Part shown: piece by piece, positions 34,853-43,357 of the stretch
How the letters are laid out: each line of letters begins with the position of its first letter
How positions within the stretch are numbered: position 1 is the stretch's first letter
NCBI GenBank assembly: GCA_004294385.1
Contig: REAP01000019.1
Span: forward strand, 1-52,976
DNA from: Oscillatoriales cyanobacterium
GTDB taxonomy: Bacteria > Cyanobacteriota > Cyanobacteriia > Cyanobacteriales > Microcoleaceae
Reading direction: 5' to 3'
Length of the DNA stretch: 52,976 bases
Notes under the pieces: generated by a model
Told to the model about the DNA's origin: nothing
What the model saw: only the letters and a program-made list of their open reading frames with translations
The model's database searches: none
Translations under genes and position numbers: made by a program

Positions 34853-36157
34853 ATGGACGTTAGTAAAGAGAAAGCGCCAACTGCACAAGAAACGTTCATG
34901 CAGATGGCCCAAGCTGCGGGTTTGCGGGGCCGCATCCTCGTAACCATCGGCTTATTGATTTTAGTGCGCTTGGGCGTCCACTTGCCAGTTCCTGGCATCG
35001 ATCGCGTCGCCTTTTCCCAAAATGTTCAAAATAGCCCTTTAATTGGCTTTTTGGATCTATTTTCAGGCGGCGGGTTATCAGCTTTGGGGATTTTTGCTCT
35101 AGGGATTTTACCCTACATCAATGCTTCAATTATTGTGCAACTGCTCACTGCGGCTTTGCCCAGTTTAGAAGACTTGCAGAAGAATGAAGGGGAAGCGGGA
35201 CGGCGCAAGATTTCTCAAATTACCCGTTACGTTTCCTTGGGTTGGGCAATTCTGCAAAGTGTTGGGATTGCAATTTGGGTCAGCCCTTTTGCTCAGGTTC
35301 CATCACCTTTATTTATCCCACAAACTGCTTTGGCTCTGACGGCCGGGTCAATGTTTGTGATGTGGATATCGGAAGTGGTGACAGAGGGAGGCATCGGTAA
35401 TGGAGCGTCTTTGTTGATTTTTATCAACATTGTGTCTGTTTTACCACGTTCTCTAGGACAAACTTTTGAATTGGCTCAAAGTGGGGACACCCAAGTTGTC
35501 GGCCGTGTCATTGTTCTATTGCTGGTCTTTTTGGTGACGATTGTTGGGATTGTTTTTGTTCAGGAAGGTACTCGTCGGATTCCGATTATTTCTGCTCGCC
35601 GTCAAGTCGGCCGCAAGGTTTATCGGGAGAGTCGCAGTTATCTACCCCTGCGCTTAAATCAAGGCGGAGTCATGCCGATTATTTTTGCATCTTCGGTGTT
35701 GATTGTACCTTCTTTCCTAGCTCAGTCTCTGAATAACCCGTTTTTGGTTCAAGTGGCAAATGTTTTGAGTCCTAGCGGGCCTGCACCTTGGGCTTATGCG
35801 CTATTTTATCTGACTTTGATTCTGTTCTTTAGCTATTTCTACGCTTCGTTGATTGTCAACCCCGTAGATATGTCTCAGAACTTGAAGAAAATGGGTGCCA
35901 GTATTCCTGGGATTCGTCCTGGTCAGAAAACGAGTGATTATATTGAGAAGGTTTTGAATCGTTTGACTTTCTTGGGAGCAATATTTCTCGGTTTGGTGGC
36001 GATTGTGCCAACTGCTGTGGAAAGTGCGATCGGAGTGCAAACTTTTAGAGGCTTCGGTGCAACTTCCTTACTAATTCTAGTCGGTGTTGCGATCGAAACT
36101 GCTAAACAAATTCAAACTTACCTCATCTCCCAAAGATATGAAGGAATGGTGAAATAA
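34853..36157 (+). CDS. secY: Preprotein translocase subunit SecY
   Basis: 434 residues with ten membrane helices, standard. Helix 2 plug region: PLIGFLDLFSGGGLSALGIFALGILPYINASII (about 56-88). Cytoplasmic loop C5 carries FVQEGTRRIPIISARR (about 237-252). It forms the protein-export channel in the plasma and thylakoid membranes. ATG at 34853, after AAAATCCAAAATC repeats. The adk gene begins 5 bp after its stop. Confidence 0.97.
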   Translation: MDVSKEKAPTAQETFMQMAQAAGLRGRILVTIGLLILVRLGVHLPVPGIDRVAFSQNVQNSPLIGFLDLFSGGGLSALGIFALGILPYINASIIVQLLTAALPSLEDLQKNEGEAGRRKISQITRYVSLGWAILQSVGIAIWVSPFAQVPSPLFIPQTALALTAGSMFVMWISEVVTEGGIGNGASLLIFINIVSVLPRSLGQTFELAQSGDTQVVGRVIVLLLVFLVTIVGIVFVQEGTRRIPIISARRQVGRKVYRESRSYLPLRLNQGGVMPIIFASSVLIVPSFLAQSLNNPFLVQVANVLSPSGPAPWAYALFYLTLILFFSYFYASLIVNPVDMSQNLKKMGASIPGIRPGQKTSDYIEKVLNRLTFLGAIFLGLVAIVPTAVESAIGVQTFRGFGATSLLILVGVAIETAKQIQTYLISQRYEGMVK

Positions 36158-36162
36158 TCGCT

Positions 36163-36738
36163 ATGCAATTGATATTTATGGGGCCTCCAGGGGCAGGAAA
36201 GGGAACTCAGGCTCAGCTTCTAGCCACTCTGTGGAAAATACCCCACATCTCTACCGGTGACATCCTACGCGCTTGCGTAGTAGCAAAAACTACCTTGGGT
36301 CAAAAAGCCCAAGCCTATATGGATGCTGGTGACTTGGTTCCTGACCAATTACTGATGGACATCGTACAAGAACGGATGAATCAACCAGATGCTAGTGCTG
36401 GTTGGATTCTAGACGGCTTTCCTCGCACAGTCCCACAAGCAGCGTTTTTTGACACACTGCTTTGCGATGTCGGGGGTGGTAAGTCTGGTAAGGACTGCGA
36501 TTTGAGGGCTGTCAATTTGGATGTCCCTGACAACATTTTGGTAACTCGTCTGTTATCGCGGGGCCGCCAAGATGACAATGAGGAGACTATTCGTCGTAGG
36601 TTGCAAGTTTATCGGGAGCAAACCGAGCCTTTGATTGAGTTTTACAGAGACCGCCAACAGTTGGTTGCGGTTGATGGGGATCAATCGATGGAGGAAGTTA
36701 CAGCACAACTTCAACAAGCTCTTTCGGTAGACCCTTAA
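36163..36738 (+). CDS. adk: Adenylate kinase
   Basis: 191 residues, short-lid form. P-loop GPPGAGKGTQAQLLA (about 7-21), the AMP-binding block PHISTGDILRACV (about 29-41), WILDGFPRTVPQA (about 86-98), and the lid arginines LLSRGRQDDNEETIRRRL (about 130-147). There is no cysteine zinc cluster in the lid. It catalyses ATP + AMP to 2 ADP. It is tightly linked to secY. Confidence 0.97.
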   Translation: MQLIFMGPPGAGKGTQAQLLATLWKIPHISTGDILRACVVAKTTLGQKAQAYMDAGDLVPDQLLMDIVQERMNQPDASAGWILDGFPRTVPQAAFFDTLLCDVGGGKSGKDCDLRAVNLDVPDNILVTRLLSRGRQDDNEETIRRRLQVYREQTEPLIEFYRDRQQLVAVDGDQSMEEVTAQLQQALSVDP

Positions 36739-36785
36739 ACCTTCTCAATCGAGCCTGTTACCCCAACAACTTTTGCTAAGATGTG

Positions 36786-36902
36786 TTAACTAGGAGCTTT
36801 TTGTGCTAAAGGGTTGTCTGAGGGTTGATTAACAGTGAGATTTTTGACTCGTCCGTTTTGCAACTTTGGGTTCGACAAGGAAGCCCGGACACTCCTAGTT
36901 AA
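36786..36902 (+). promoter_or_regulatory. Long-range hairpin in the adk-infA leader
   Basis: TTAACTAGGAG (36786-36796) and CTCCTAGTTAA (36892-36902) are a perfect 11-bp inverted repeat around 95 bases. The 3' arm ends only about 30 bases before the infA TTG start. It may be a structured leader that controls infA, or the ends of a short inserted element. Confidence 0.55.
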
Positions 36903-36931
36903 TCAAATGTAGAGTTGAGGTAAATACCAAA

Positions 36932-37156
36932 TTGTCTAAGCAAGATTTAATTGAAATGGAAGGGACGGTGGTGGATTCCCTGCCCAATGCGATGTTTCGC
37001 GTTGACCTAGATAATGGGTTTAACGTGCTGGCACACATTTCTGGTAAGATCCGCCGGAACTACATCAAAATTCTGCCTGGGGATCGTGTCAAAGTAGAAT
37101 TAACCCCCTACGATTTGACCAAGGGCAGGATTACTTATCGCCTTCGTAAAAAATAG
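36932..37156 (+). CDS. infA: Translation initiation factor IF-1
   Basis: 74 residues, OB fold: [21 protein letters not shown] (about 8-28), [22 protein letters not shown] (about 31-52) and the end [10 protein letters not shown]. It binds the A site of the 30S subunit at initiation. The start is the rare TTG at 36932, before [10 protein letters not shown], with GAGG about 12 bases upstream. No ATG or GTG option gives a normal N-terminus. Confidence 0.95.
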   Translation: MSKQDLIEMEGTVVDSLPNAMFRVDLDNGFNVLAHISGKIRRNYIKILPGDRVKVELTPYDLTKGRITYRLRKK

Positions 37157-37420
37157 GCTTAGATAAAACTTTCTAACTAATTCTAAGTTTAATTAGAGAG
37201 AATTTGGTAAAATCCGTCAAATTTATGCTATAGTGCTAGGTTTGTAGTGTTGCCGAGAAGGGTGTCAATAACCCACGGGTATGCAGAGTTAATTCATTGT
37301 TAAGCCGTGAAAGTATCGATCGCCCTTCACTCCCAAAAGCAGGCAAACTTAACCCCATTAGTGGGATTGAGTGTCAGCGGGTTCCTTCATAAAATAACCC
37401 GCGCTTCATAAATTTTAATT
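37157..37420 (+). other. Structured spacer upstream of the omega-RNA-like region
   Basis: A possible extended -10 promoter (TGCTATAGT, TATAGT at 37229-37234) lies about 70 bp after infA. Hairpins follow: AACCCCA/TGGGATT at about 37350-37368 and GCGGGTT (37377-37383) with AACCCGC (37396-37402). A GAAGGGTG/CGCCCTTC pair (about 37257 and 37321) is also possible. No ORF. It may be the left part of the same inserted element. Confidence 0.45.
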
Positions 37421-37790
37421 GAGGAGAGGCCTACACCTTGCCCAGTCTCTCCTCCCACCGCTATACAGGCAGTGCGGGCGTGCCTGTTCTGCGGTATAGC
37501 GGGGTTCTCCAGGCAGGAAGAAAGGTCAGTAACCCAGCCCTAAAGGGACTGAGCTTGTAAGAGAAATCTGTCGCAAGCTATATTGACCAGACCCCTCGTA
37601 AGAGGAGCCGTTATTTGAGTCACGACACCGGGCGAATGCGACGCTAGTTCCCCGCTCTGTCGCTTGTGATTAAACAGTTCTAAGGTCACTGGAACAGTGT
37701 TGCAAGCATGACAAGCTCTTATAACCAGGTCGAAGCGAACATTACCCCGAAAGGGAGGCTCATAAGCGAGCAAACCATTATGCGTCAGGG
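37421..37790 (+). ncRNA. Structured RNA, candidate stand-alone HEARO/omega RNA (IscB guide family)
   Basis: Nested stems seen: GAGGAGAG (37421)/CTCTCCTC (37447); CCGCTATAC (37458)/GTATAGCGG (37494) with inner AGGCA/TGCCT; GGTCA (37524)/TGACC (37584) enclosing CAGCCC-TAAA-GGGACTG and AGCTTG (37552)/CAAGCT (37574); CCTC-GTAA-GAGG (37594-37605); GCGAC (37638)/GTCGC (37659); CAGTTC with GGAAC (37675-37695); CCC-GAAA-GGG (37746-37755). GAGCTTGT (37551-37558) can also pair with ACAAGCTC (37711-37718), a possible pseudoknot. The TAGTTCCCCGCTCTG loop and later ACTGGAAC agree with what I remember of HEARO/IscB omega RNAs. That recall needs checking. No IscB or TnpB ORF is present. Confidence 0.65.
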
Positions 37791-37985
37791 GTTGTGAAGT
37801 TTGAGATGGTAATTGCGATGCGCGATAATCGCGTAGCCGAAGTGTCCCATCGAAAGTGCATTACAAAGAGCACACCGAATAGATCAACTCCCGTGTAATG
37901 GAAAAAGTTCAATGCGGTTTTAACCGCTTGTGTCGTTTCTCTCTCAGAGCTAAAGCTGCTGAGTTTCCCACTTACCGACTTTTTT
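37791..37985 (+). other. Spacer downstream of the omega-RNA-like region, with hairpins
   Basis: CGCGA-TAA-TCGCG (about 37821-37833), CATTACA (37859-37865) with TGTAATG (37894-37900), and GCGGTTTTAACCGC (37914-37927). The first two may be the right end of an IS200/IS605-like non-autonomous element; the last part is probably the original rpmJ leader. No ORF. Confidence 0.4.
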
Positions 37986-38099
37986 ATGAAAGTTCGAGCA
38001 TCTGTCAAAAAGATTTGTGAAAAATGTCGCGTCATCCGCCGTCGAGGCAGAGTGATGGTGATATGTGCTAACCCAAAACACAAACAACGCCAGGGTTAG
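37986..38099 (+). CDS. rpmJ: 50S ribosomal protein L36
   Basis: 37 residues: [20 protein letters not shown], then [17 protein letters not shown]. Zinc ligands C11, C14, C27 and H32 (C-x2-C-x12-C-x4-H) are all present. The ATG follows a TTTTTT run. This is the zinc-binding form. Confidence 0.95.
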   Translation: MKVRASVKKICEKCRVIRRRGRVMVICANPKHKQRQG

Positions 38100-38181
38100 A
38101 AAATCGAAAGATTAGGAATTGCAGATAGCTGTGGCCTAATTGAACATTGTAGCCAAACAGGAAAACTAGGGAGACAAAAGT

Positions 38182-38565
38182 GTGGCACGGATTGCCGGGG
38201 TAGACCTTCCACGCGATAAGCGCGTCGAAATAGGTCTGACATACATTTACGGAATAGGGCTGTCTCGGGCCCAGAAAATTATCGCTGCAACAGGCGTAAA
38301 TCCTGACACTCGTGTCAAGGATCTAACTGAAGCAGATGTGACCGCCCTGCGGCTTCATGTAGAAGCAAACTACCAGATAGAAGGAGACCTCCGGCGCTGG
38401 GAGTCAATGAACATCAAGCGCCTGGTGGACATCGGGACTTATCGCGGTCGTCGTCACCGTTTGGGTCTGCCGGTACGGGGCCAGAGAACCCGCACCAACG
38501 CCAGAACCCGTCGGGGCGTCCGCCGAACAGTCGCGGGCAAGAAAAAGGCACCTTCCAAGAAGTAA
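38182..38565 (+). CDS. rpsM: 30S ribosomal protein S13
   Basis: 127 residues. It has [32 protein letters not shown] at the start and the signature [25 protein letters not shown] (about 92-116). It contacts the P-site tRNA and bridges to L5. Start GTG at 38182 after TAGGGAGAC, a good ribosome binding site. Confidence 0.97.
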   Translation: MARIAGVDLPRDKRVEIGLTYIYGIGLSRAQKIIAATGVNPDTRVKDLTEADVTALRLHVEANYQIEGDLRRWESMNIKRLVDIGTYRGRRHRLGLPVRGQRTRTNARTRRGVRRTVAGKKKAPSKK

Positions 38566-38649
38566 CATCTTTTTTGGAAAATTACGCTGGGGGCTGGTGG
38601 CTCCTAGCGCTTCGGGAAATTAGTTGACGGAAAAGTTAAAGAGACTAAT

Positions 38650-39048
38650 ATGGCGCGACAACAGACAGGCAAGAAATCTGGTGCAAAAAAGCAGAAACGG
38701 AATGTACCGAATGGGGTAGGCTACATCCAGTCTACCTTCAACAATACGATCGTCACTATTACCGACCTGAATGGCGAAGTAATATCCTGGGCGTCAGCCG
38801 GTTCCAGCGGTTTTAAAGGAGCTAAGAAGGGAACTCCCTTTGCAGCTCAAACAGCAGCAGAAAGTGCCGCCCGCCGAGCCAACGACCAAGGGATGCGCCA
38901 AATAGAAGTAATGGTCAGCGGACCAGGAGCAGGACGAGAAACTGCAATTCGGGCGCTACAAGGGGCAGGACTAGAAATTACCCTGATTAGAGATGTTACC
39001 CCAATTCCTCACAACGGCTGTCGCCCTCCCAAGCGGCGTAGAGTCTAA
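38650..39048 (+). CDS. rpsK: 30S ribosomal protein S11
   Basis: 132 residues. It has [36 protein letters not shown] (about 22-57) and the C-terminal signature [19 protein letters not shown] (about 114-132). It sits on the platform of the 30S near the E site. ATG at 38650. Confidence 0.97.
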   Translation: MARQQTGKKSGAKKQKRNVPNGVGYIQSTFNNTIVTITDLNGEVISWASAGSSGFKGAKKGTPFAAQTAAESAARRANDQGMRQIEVMVSGPGAGRETAIRALQGAGLEITLIRDVTPIPHNGCRPPKRRRV

Positions 39049-39054
39049 AACGAT

Positions 39055-39205
39055 TTGAGATTTTAGGTTTTAGATTTTGGATAATGGCTAATTGCTTAAA
39101 GCCAATAATTAATGGTTTTAACTGTTGCCCCGTCCATCCAAAATCCGAAATCCTTTCAGGGGTATGCTCTGCAATCTAAAATCCAAAATCAAAAATCAAT
39201 AGTGG
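39055..39205. repeat. AAAATCC/GATTTT-type repeats around the rpoA leader
   Basis: GATTTGAGATTTTAGGTTTTAGATTTTGG (from about 39052) is followed by TCCAAAATCCGAAATCC and TCTAAAATCCAAAATCAAAAATC (to 39199). The two blocks are partly inverse complements and could form a long hairpin ahead of rpoA. An in-frame GTG/ATG upstream in this block is not the rpoA start. Confidence 0.72.
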
Positions 39206-39222
39206 AAAAGGGAGGTCACTCC

Positions 39223-40167
39223 GTGGCGCAGTTTCAAATTGAATGTATTGAGTCTAATACTGACAAAGATCGGAGTCAGTACGGAAAATTCGTCCTCGAA
39301 CCGCTAGACCGCGGTCAAGGAACAACGGTTGGGAATGCGCTGAGACGGGTTCTGCTGTCAAACTTGGAAGGAACAGCAGTAACTTCAGTCAGAATCGCAG
39401 GTGTCAATCACGAGTTTGCCACAATCGAAGGGGTACGAGAAGATGTTCTCGAAATCCTGCTGAATATGAAAGAGGTCGTCCTCAAAACTCATTCTCAGCA
39501 GCCGCAAATAGGTAGATTGCGGATTGAGGGGCCTGTGACAGTTACTGCCGATCGATTTGATGTACCTTCTGAGGTAGAAATAATCGATCGCTCTCAGTAC
39601 ATTGCGACTCTATCCCCTGGATCAGTTCTGGAGATGGAATTCAGAATTGAAAAAGGGATCGGATACCGAGCTGTAGACCGTAGTCGCGATGATGGAGCAG
39701 CCTTGGATTTTCTGTCCATTGATGCCATTTTTATGCCGATTCGTAGAGTCAACTACAGCGTCGAAGACGCTCGTGTAGGTGGCACTGTCGAGAAAGACCG
39801 GCTGATTATGGAAATCTGGACTGATGGTAGTGTGACTCCTCAAGAAGCTCTGAGTCAATCTGCTCACATCCTGGTAGACCTGTTTGCACCTCTCAAGGAC
39901 ATCACCCAAGATTCTCTCAAACCCGAATCTCAAGGTGTAACTGATCCTACAAGCCAAATTCCGATCGAGGAATTGCAGTTGTCGGTACGGGCTTACAACT
40001 GTCTGAAGCGAGCTCAAATTAACTCCGTGGCAGACTTATTGGATTATAGCCAAGAAGATTTGCTGGAGATCAAGAACTTCGGGCAGAAATCTGCTGAAGA
40101 AGTGATTGAAGCTTTGCAAAAGCGCTTGGGCATTACCTTGCCGCAGGAAAAGTCATCTAAAAGTTAA
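39223..40167 (+). CDS. rpoA: DNA-directed RNA polymerase alpha subunit
   Basis: 314 residues from GTG at 39223 (MAQFQIECIES), about 10 bases after GGGAGG, an excellent ribosome binding site. N-terminal dimerisation domain: KFVLEPLDRGQGTTVGNALRRVLLSNLEGTAVTSVRI (about 20-56). C-terminal domain: LQLSVRAYNCLKRAQINSVADLL and LEIKNFGQKSAEEVIEALQKRLG (about 250-305), with the helix-hairpin-helix DNA/activator contact. Length is normal. Confidence 0.97.
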   Translation: MAQFQIECIESNTDKDRSQYGKFVLEPLDRGQGTTVGNALRRVLLSNLEGTAVTSVRIAGVNHEFATIEGVREDVLEILLNMKEVVLKTHSQQPQIGRLRIEGPVTVTADRFDVPSEVEIIDRSQYIATLSPGSVLEMEFRIEKGIGYRAVDRSRDDGAALDFLSIDAIFMPIRRVNYSVEDARVGGTVEKDRLIMEIWTDGSVTPQEALSQSAHILVDLFAPLKDITQDSLKPESQGVTDPTSQIPIEELQLSVRAYNCLKRAQINSVADLLDYSQEDLLEIKNFGQKSAEEVIEALQKRLGITLPQEKSSKS

Positions 40168-40303
40168 TCGAAGGTAATCGGTCATGGGTGATGGGTAATC
40201 GGCAGCAGGCTCAAAGATGAAAAAAGTTTTTCACTCTCTAGCCAATTACCAATTACCAATTACCAATTACCAATTACCAATTACCCTTTACCAATTACCA
40301 ACT
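40168..40303. repeat. GGTAATC and CAATTAC heptamer spacer
   Basis: GGTAATCGGTCATGGGTGATGGGTAATCGG then about ten CCAATTA heptamers before rplQ. The frame that runs in from upstream is repeat translation. Confidence 0.88.
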
Positions 40304-40306
40304 GCT

Positions 40307-40657
40307 ATGCGTCACCGTTGTCGCGTCCCCCAACTTAATAAACCGGCTGACCAGCGTCGCGCACTTCTGCGCTCGTTGACCACCGAATTAATCCGTCACG
40401 GTAAAATTACTACTACTCTCGCCCGCGCTAAGGCGCTGCGTTCAGAGGCGGACAAAATGATTACTTTGGCAAAAGATGGCTCCTTGGCCGCTCGTCGCCA
40501 AGCTATGGGCTTTATCTATGACAAACAGTTAGTACACGCACTGTTTGAAGCAGCACAAGAACGCTACGGTTCGCGTAACGGCGGCTACACTCGCGTTGTG
40601 CGTACTGTCCCCCGTCAAGGTGACAATTCGGAAATGGCGATCGTTGAACTGGTTTAA
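40307..40657 (+). CDS. rplQ: 50S ribosomal protein L17
   Basis: 116 residues from [34 protein letters not shown], the standard L17 start. Signature block [22 protein letters not shown] (about 36-57). L17 sits at the bottom of the exit tunnel. The upstream open frame ([12 protein letters not shown]) is repeat-derived. Confidence 0.96.
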   Translation: MRHRCRVPQLNKPADQRRALLRSLTTELIRHGKITTTLARAKALRSEADKMITLAKDGSLAARRQAMGFIYDKQLVHALFEAAQERYGSRNGGYTRVVRTVPRQGDNSEMAIVELV

Positions 40658-40728
40658 TTCTATTTTGGGTTGGAGATTTTTGATTTATGATTGACCATCC
40701 AAAATCCCAAATCGAAAACCCTGAATCG

Positions 40729-41456
40729 ATGCAGCGCGTTGCTCTTGTGATCCAATATCTCGGCACAGACTTTCACGGTTGGCAGCGACAGCCGAATCAG
40801 CGTACAGTACAAGAAGAGATTGAAACAGCAATCTCGAATGTTCTGGAGCGTCCGGTAACGCTGTATGGGGCCGGTAGGACTGATGCGGGAGTTCACGCCG
40901 CTGCTCAAGTAGCCCATTTTGACGCCTGCGGCCCAATTCCGGCTCACCGCTGGGCAAGCGTTCTCAACTCTCGACTGGCAAAAGATATTTTAATTCGAGC
41001 TTCGGCAAAGGTGGAACCTACCTGGCACGTCCTGTAGCTTGGCATTATTATCATGCACCAGTGGATGAATCTTTGATTCAGGCAGCAATGAAACCCCTAG
41101 TCGGGCGTCACCATTTAGCAGCTTTTCACCGTGCAGGATCTGCTAGGCCCCATTCTTGGGTTGACGTGCAAGCGGCAGAGTGTCACCGTTCTGGGCCTCT
41201 GATCTATATCGAGGTTCAGGCGAGAGGGTTTCTGTATGGGATGATGCGGCTGCTGGTGGGGTTAGTGGTGCAGGTGGGTCGCGGGGAAAGGGCGATCGAT
41301 GATTTTACAGATATTTGGGTCAACGAACGCCGAGAACTGGTAAAATACGCCGCCCCTGCTCAAGGTTTGTGCCTGCTGCGAGTTGGCTATGAAGACTTTC
41401 CCTTTGCCCCAGAAGTTTGGTATGATACTCAGCCAAAATTAGTCATTAGTCAGTAG
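40729..41456 (+). pseudogene. truA: tRNA pseudouridine synthase A with an internal deletion and frameshift
   Basis: The first frame (40729-41037) has MQRVALVIQYLGTDFHGWQRQ and the catalytic Asp in LYGAGRTDAGVHAAAQ, then stops after KVEPTWHVL. A second frame resumes as RPVAWHYYHAPVDESLIQ at 41028 and runs to 41456, with the rest of TruA (HHLAAFHRAGSA, ARGFLYGMMRLLVG, GERAIDDF). Between WH and RPVAWHYY the family normally has about 22 residues including RRYRYTIY. They are missing, so roughly 64-73 bases (a length of 3n+1) are gone near 41027. The enzyme makes pseudouridine 38-40 in tRNA anticodon arms. The RYRY tyrosine is important for catalysis, so the gene is probably dead, unless this is an assembly error. 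Confidence 0.85.
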
Positions 41457-41662
41457 TCATTAGTCAGTAGTCATTAGTCAGTAGTCAGTAGTCATTAGTT
41501 AGTTGTTATTAGTCATTAGGTAACTACTAATATAAACTAAGGACAACTGACAACTAACAATTAAAAGCTGACAACAGACAACAGTTAACAGACAACAGTT
41601 AACTGACAACTAACAATTAAAAACTGACAACTGACAACAGTTAACAGACAACTAACAACAAA
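41447..41662. repeat. Dense CAGTAGTCATTAGT and ACAACTAACA repeat spacer before rplM
   Basis: About 70 bp of TCAGTAGTCATTAGT units is followed by ACAACTGACAACTAAC, AACAGTTAACAGACAAC and similar units. No hairpin followed by T is present. This is the longest repeat island within the ribosomal cluster. Confidence 0.88.
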
Positions 41663-41664
41663 CA

Positions 41665-42120
41665 ATGAACAAAACTTACGTCCCTACTCACGACTCCCTA
41701 GAGCACAAGTGGTACGTGGTCGATGCCGCCGACCAACGACTCGGCCGTCTGGCTACTGAAGTTGCCACGTACCTCCGGGGAAAGCACAAACCGACTTACA
41801 CTCCTTCTATGGATACGGGCGATTTCGTCATTGTGATCAATGCCGATAAAATTGCGGTAACAGGCAAAAAACGCACCCAGAAAATTTATCGTCGCCACTC
41901 TGGAAGACCAGGTGGGATGAAAACAGAAACTTTTGCCAAATTGCAAGCACGTTTGCCCGAAAGAATCGTTGAAGAAGCGATTCGGGGAATGTTGCCTCAC
42001 ACTTCTTTGGGCAGACAATTGTTTACTAAGCTGAAGGTTTACGCTGGGCCTGAGCATCCGCACGCAGCTCAAAAACCAGAAGAGTTAATTGTTCACACGA
42101 TTCCGGGAGGAAATGAGTAA
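41665..42120 (+). CDS. rplM: 50S ribosomal protein L13
   Basis: 151 residues. It has [54 protein letters not shown] (about 13-66) and the signature [36 protein letters not shown] block (here GMLPHTSLG). ATG at 41665; its TAA stop overlaps the rpsI ATG (TAATG), so the two are translationally coupled. Confidence 0.97.
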   Translation: MNKTYVPTHDSLEHKWYVVDAADQRLGRLATEVATYLRGKHKPTYTPSMDTGDFVIVINADKIAVTGKKRTQKIYRRHSGRPGGMKTETFAKLQARLPERIVEEAIRGMLPHTSLGRQLFTKLKVYAGPEHPHAAQKPEELIVHTIPGGNE

Positions 42121-42530
42121 TGCAAGCAACAGATACTGGCCGCGCTGTGTACTGGGGTACCGGTCGCCGCAAATGTTCAGTGGCGCGGGTGCGCTTGGTT
42201 CCCGGCACTGGGATATTGACTGTGAATGGTAAAGAAGGGGATTTGTACTTGCAATTCAACCCAACTTATTTGGCTCTGGCTAAGGCTCCTTTGGAAACTT
42301 TGGGTCTGGAAAATGAGTATGATATTTTGGTGAAAGTTGAAGGCGGTGGGTTGACTGGCCAAGCTGATTCAATTCGCTTGGGTGTCGCTAGAGCACTTTG
42401 CCAACTAGACCCAGACAACCGCAAACCTCTGAAGATTGAGGGCTATTTGACTCGTGACCCACGGGCGAAAGAGCGCAAAAAGTACGGTTTGCGGAAGGCT
42501 CGGAAGGCTCCTCAATACTCGAAGCGGTAA
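42120..42530 (+). CDS. rpsI: 30S ribosomal protein S9
   Basis: 136 residues. It has [28 protein letters not shown] near the N-terminus and the C-terminal [14 protein letters not shown] whose last residues touch P-site tRNA. Signature [23 protein letters not shown] (about 74-97). ATG overlaps the rplM stop by one base. Confidence 0.97.
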   Translation: MQATDTGRAVYWGTGRRKCSVARVRLVPGTGILTVNGKEGDLYLQFNPTYLALAKAPLETLGLENEYDILVKVEGGGLTGQADSIRLGVARALCQLDPDNRKPLKIEGYLTRDPRAKERKKYGLRKARKAPQYSKR

Positions 42531-42535
42531 TCGAA

Positions 42536-42697
42536 GTTCGGCAGCGGATTTTGTAACGGATGTAACGGATAGTTGGCAGCGGATTTTGTAACGGATGTAA
42601 CGGATAGTTGGCAGCGGATTTTGTAACGGATGTAACGGTTTTGTAACGGATGTAACGGATAGTCGGCAGCGGATTGTGTAACGGATGTAACGGATAG
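42536..42697. repeat. Tandem array of about 34-bp units (GGCAGCGGATTTTGTAACGG)
   Basis: About four full and one partial unit: GGCAGCGGATTTTGTAACGG ATGTAACGGATAGTT, with small variations and one internal TTTTGTAACGGATGTAACGG duplication. A short version lies at 33468-33508. Confidence 0.9.
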
Positions 42698-42708
42698 AAG
42701 AAAGAAGA

Positions 42709-42735
42709 ACTCCCCCTGCCCCCCCCTTGGGGGGA
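42709..42735. repeat. C/G-tract palindrome (CCCCCTGCCCCCCCCTTGGGGGG)
   Basis: A C-run, CTG, C-run, TT, G-run hairpin belonging to the same family as the one inside nagZ. It is placed 180 bp after the rpsI stop and could terminate the rpsI transcript. Confidence 0.75.
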
Positions 42736-42913
42736 AAATCGGGAAGAGGGAAGAAAGAAAAATTATCCAAATTCTATCTTCCTTTTTTCAAGGTTTTTTT
42801 CTGATTCCTGATTCCTGGTTCCGACAGACAATAGGGAAAATCGCTGTTGTTGGTATGCAAGTCCTAGGACAGCTAGAATGGTTGTAAAGTCAAAGATTAG
42901 AGAGTGAAAAACA

Positions 42914-43222
42914 ATGGCAAAAGAAGGAATTCATCCTCAGTGGTATCCCGAAGCTCAGGTTTATTGCAACGGGGAACACGTAATGACTGTTGGTTCGACT
43001 AGAGCTAAACTGCAAGTTGATGTTTGGTCGGGGAATCATCCTTTTTATACTGGCACTCAGAAGATTATTGATACTGAAGGTCGTGTGGAACGCTTTATGC
43101 GGAAATATGGCATGACAGATGTAGAAATGCCGACGGCAGATGCAAATTCTGGGCCGATCAAAATGGAAGACCCGAAAGCAGATGCTGCTAAGGCTGCTGC
43201 TAAAGGCAAAAAGAAGAAGTAG
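42914..43222 (+). CDS. rpmE: 50S ribosomal protein L31
   Basis: 102 residues, with L31 core at about 1-72: GIHPQWYPEAQVYCNGEHVMTVGSTRAKLQVDVWSGNHPFYTGTQKIIDTEGRVERF. Only one cysteine, so it is the C-minus (zinc-free) form. A ~30-residue Lys/Ala-rich tail (ADAAKAAAKGKKKK end) extends it beyond the ordinary ~70-80 residues. ATG at 42914 follows AGAGAGTGAA. The promoter region is in the preceding unique 160 bp. Confidence 0.95.
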   Translation: MAKEGIHPQWYPEAQVYCNGEHVMTVGSTRAKLQVDVWSGNHPFYTGTQKIIDTEGRVERFMRKYGMTDVEMPTADANSGPIKMEDPKADAAKAAAKGKKKK

Positions 43223-43357
43223 CCGGATTGTCATTTGTCCGCAGTTTGTTGGGAGTAGTTTTTTCTACAGACAACTTACCGCCTTCGGATTTTAGATTTT
43301 AGATTGAAGAGTTGCAATGCGGTAGTTGAGGGCGATCGAGATGCGATCGCAACTGCG

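Noticed and set aside
37157..37985. Group II intron, tmRNA or RNase P RNA in the infA-rpmJ spacer
   Set aside because: No domain V-like hairpin or reverse transcriptase, no tRNA-like ends or tag reading frame, and no RNase P core sequences.
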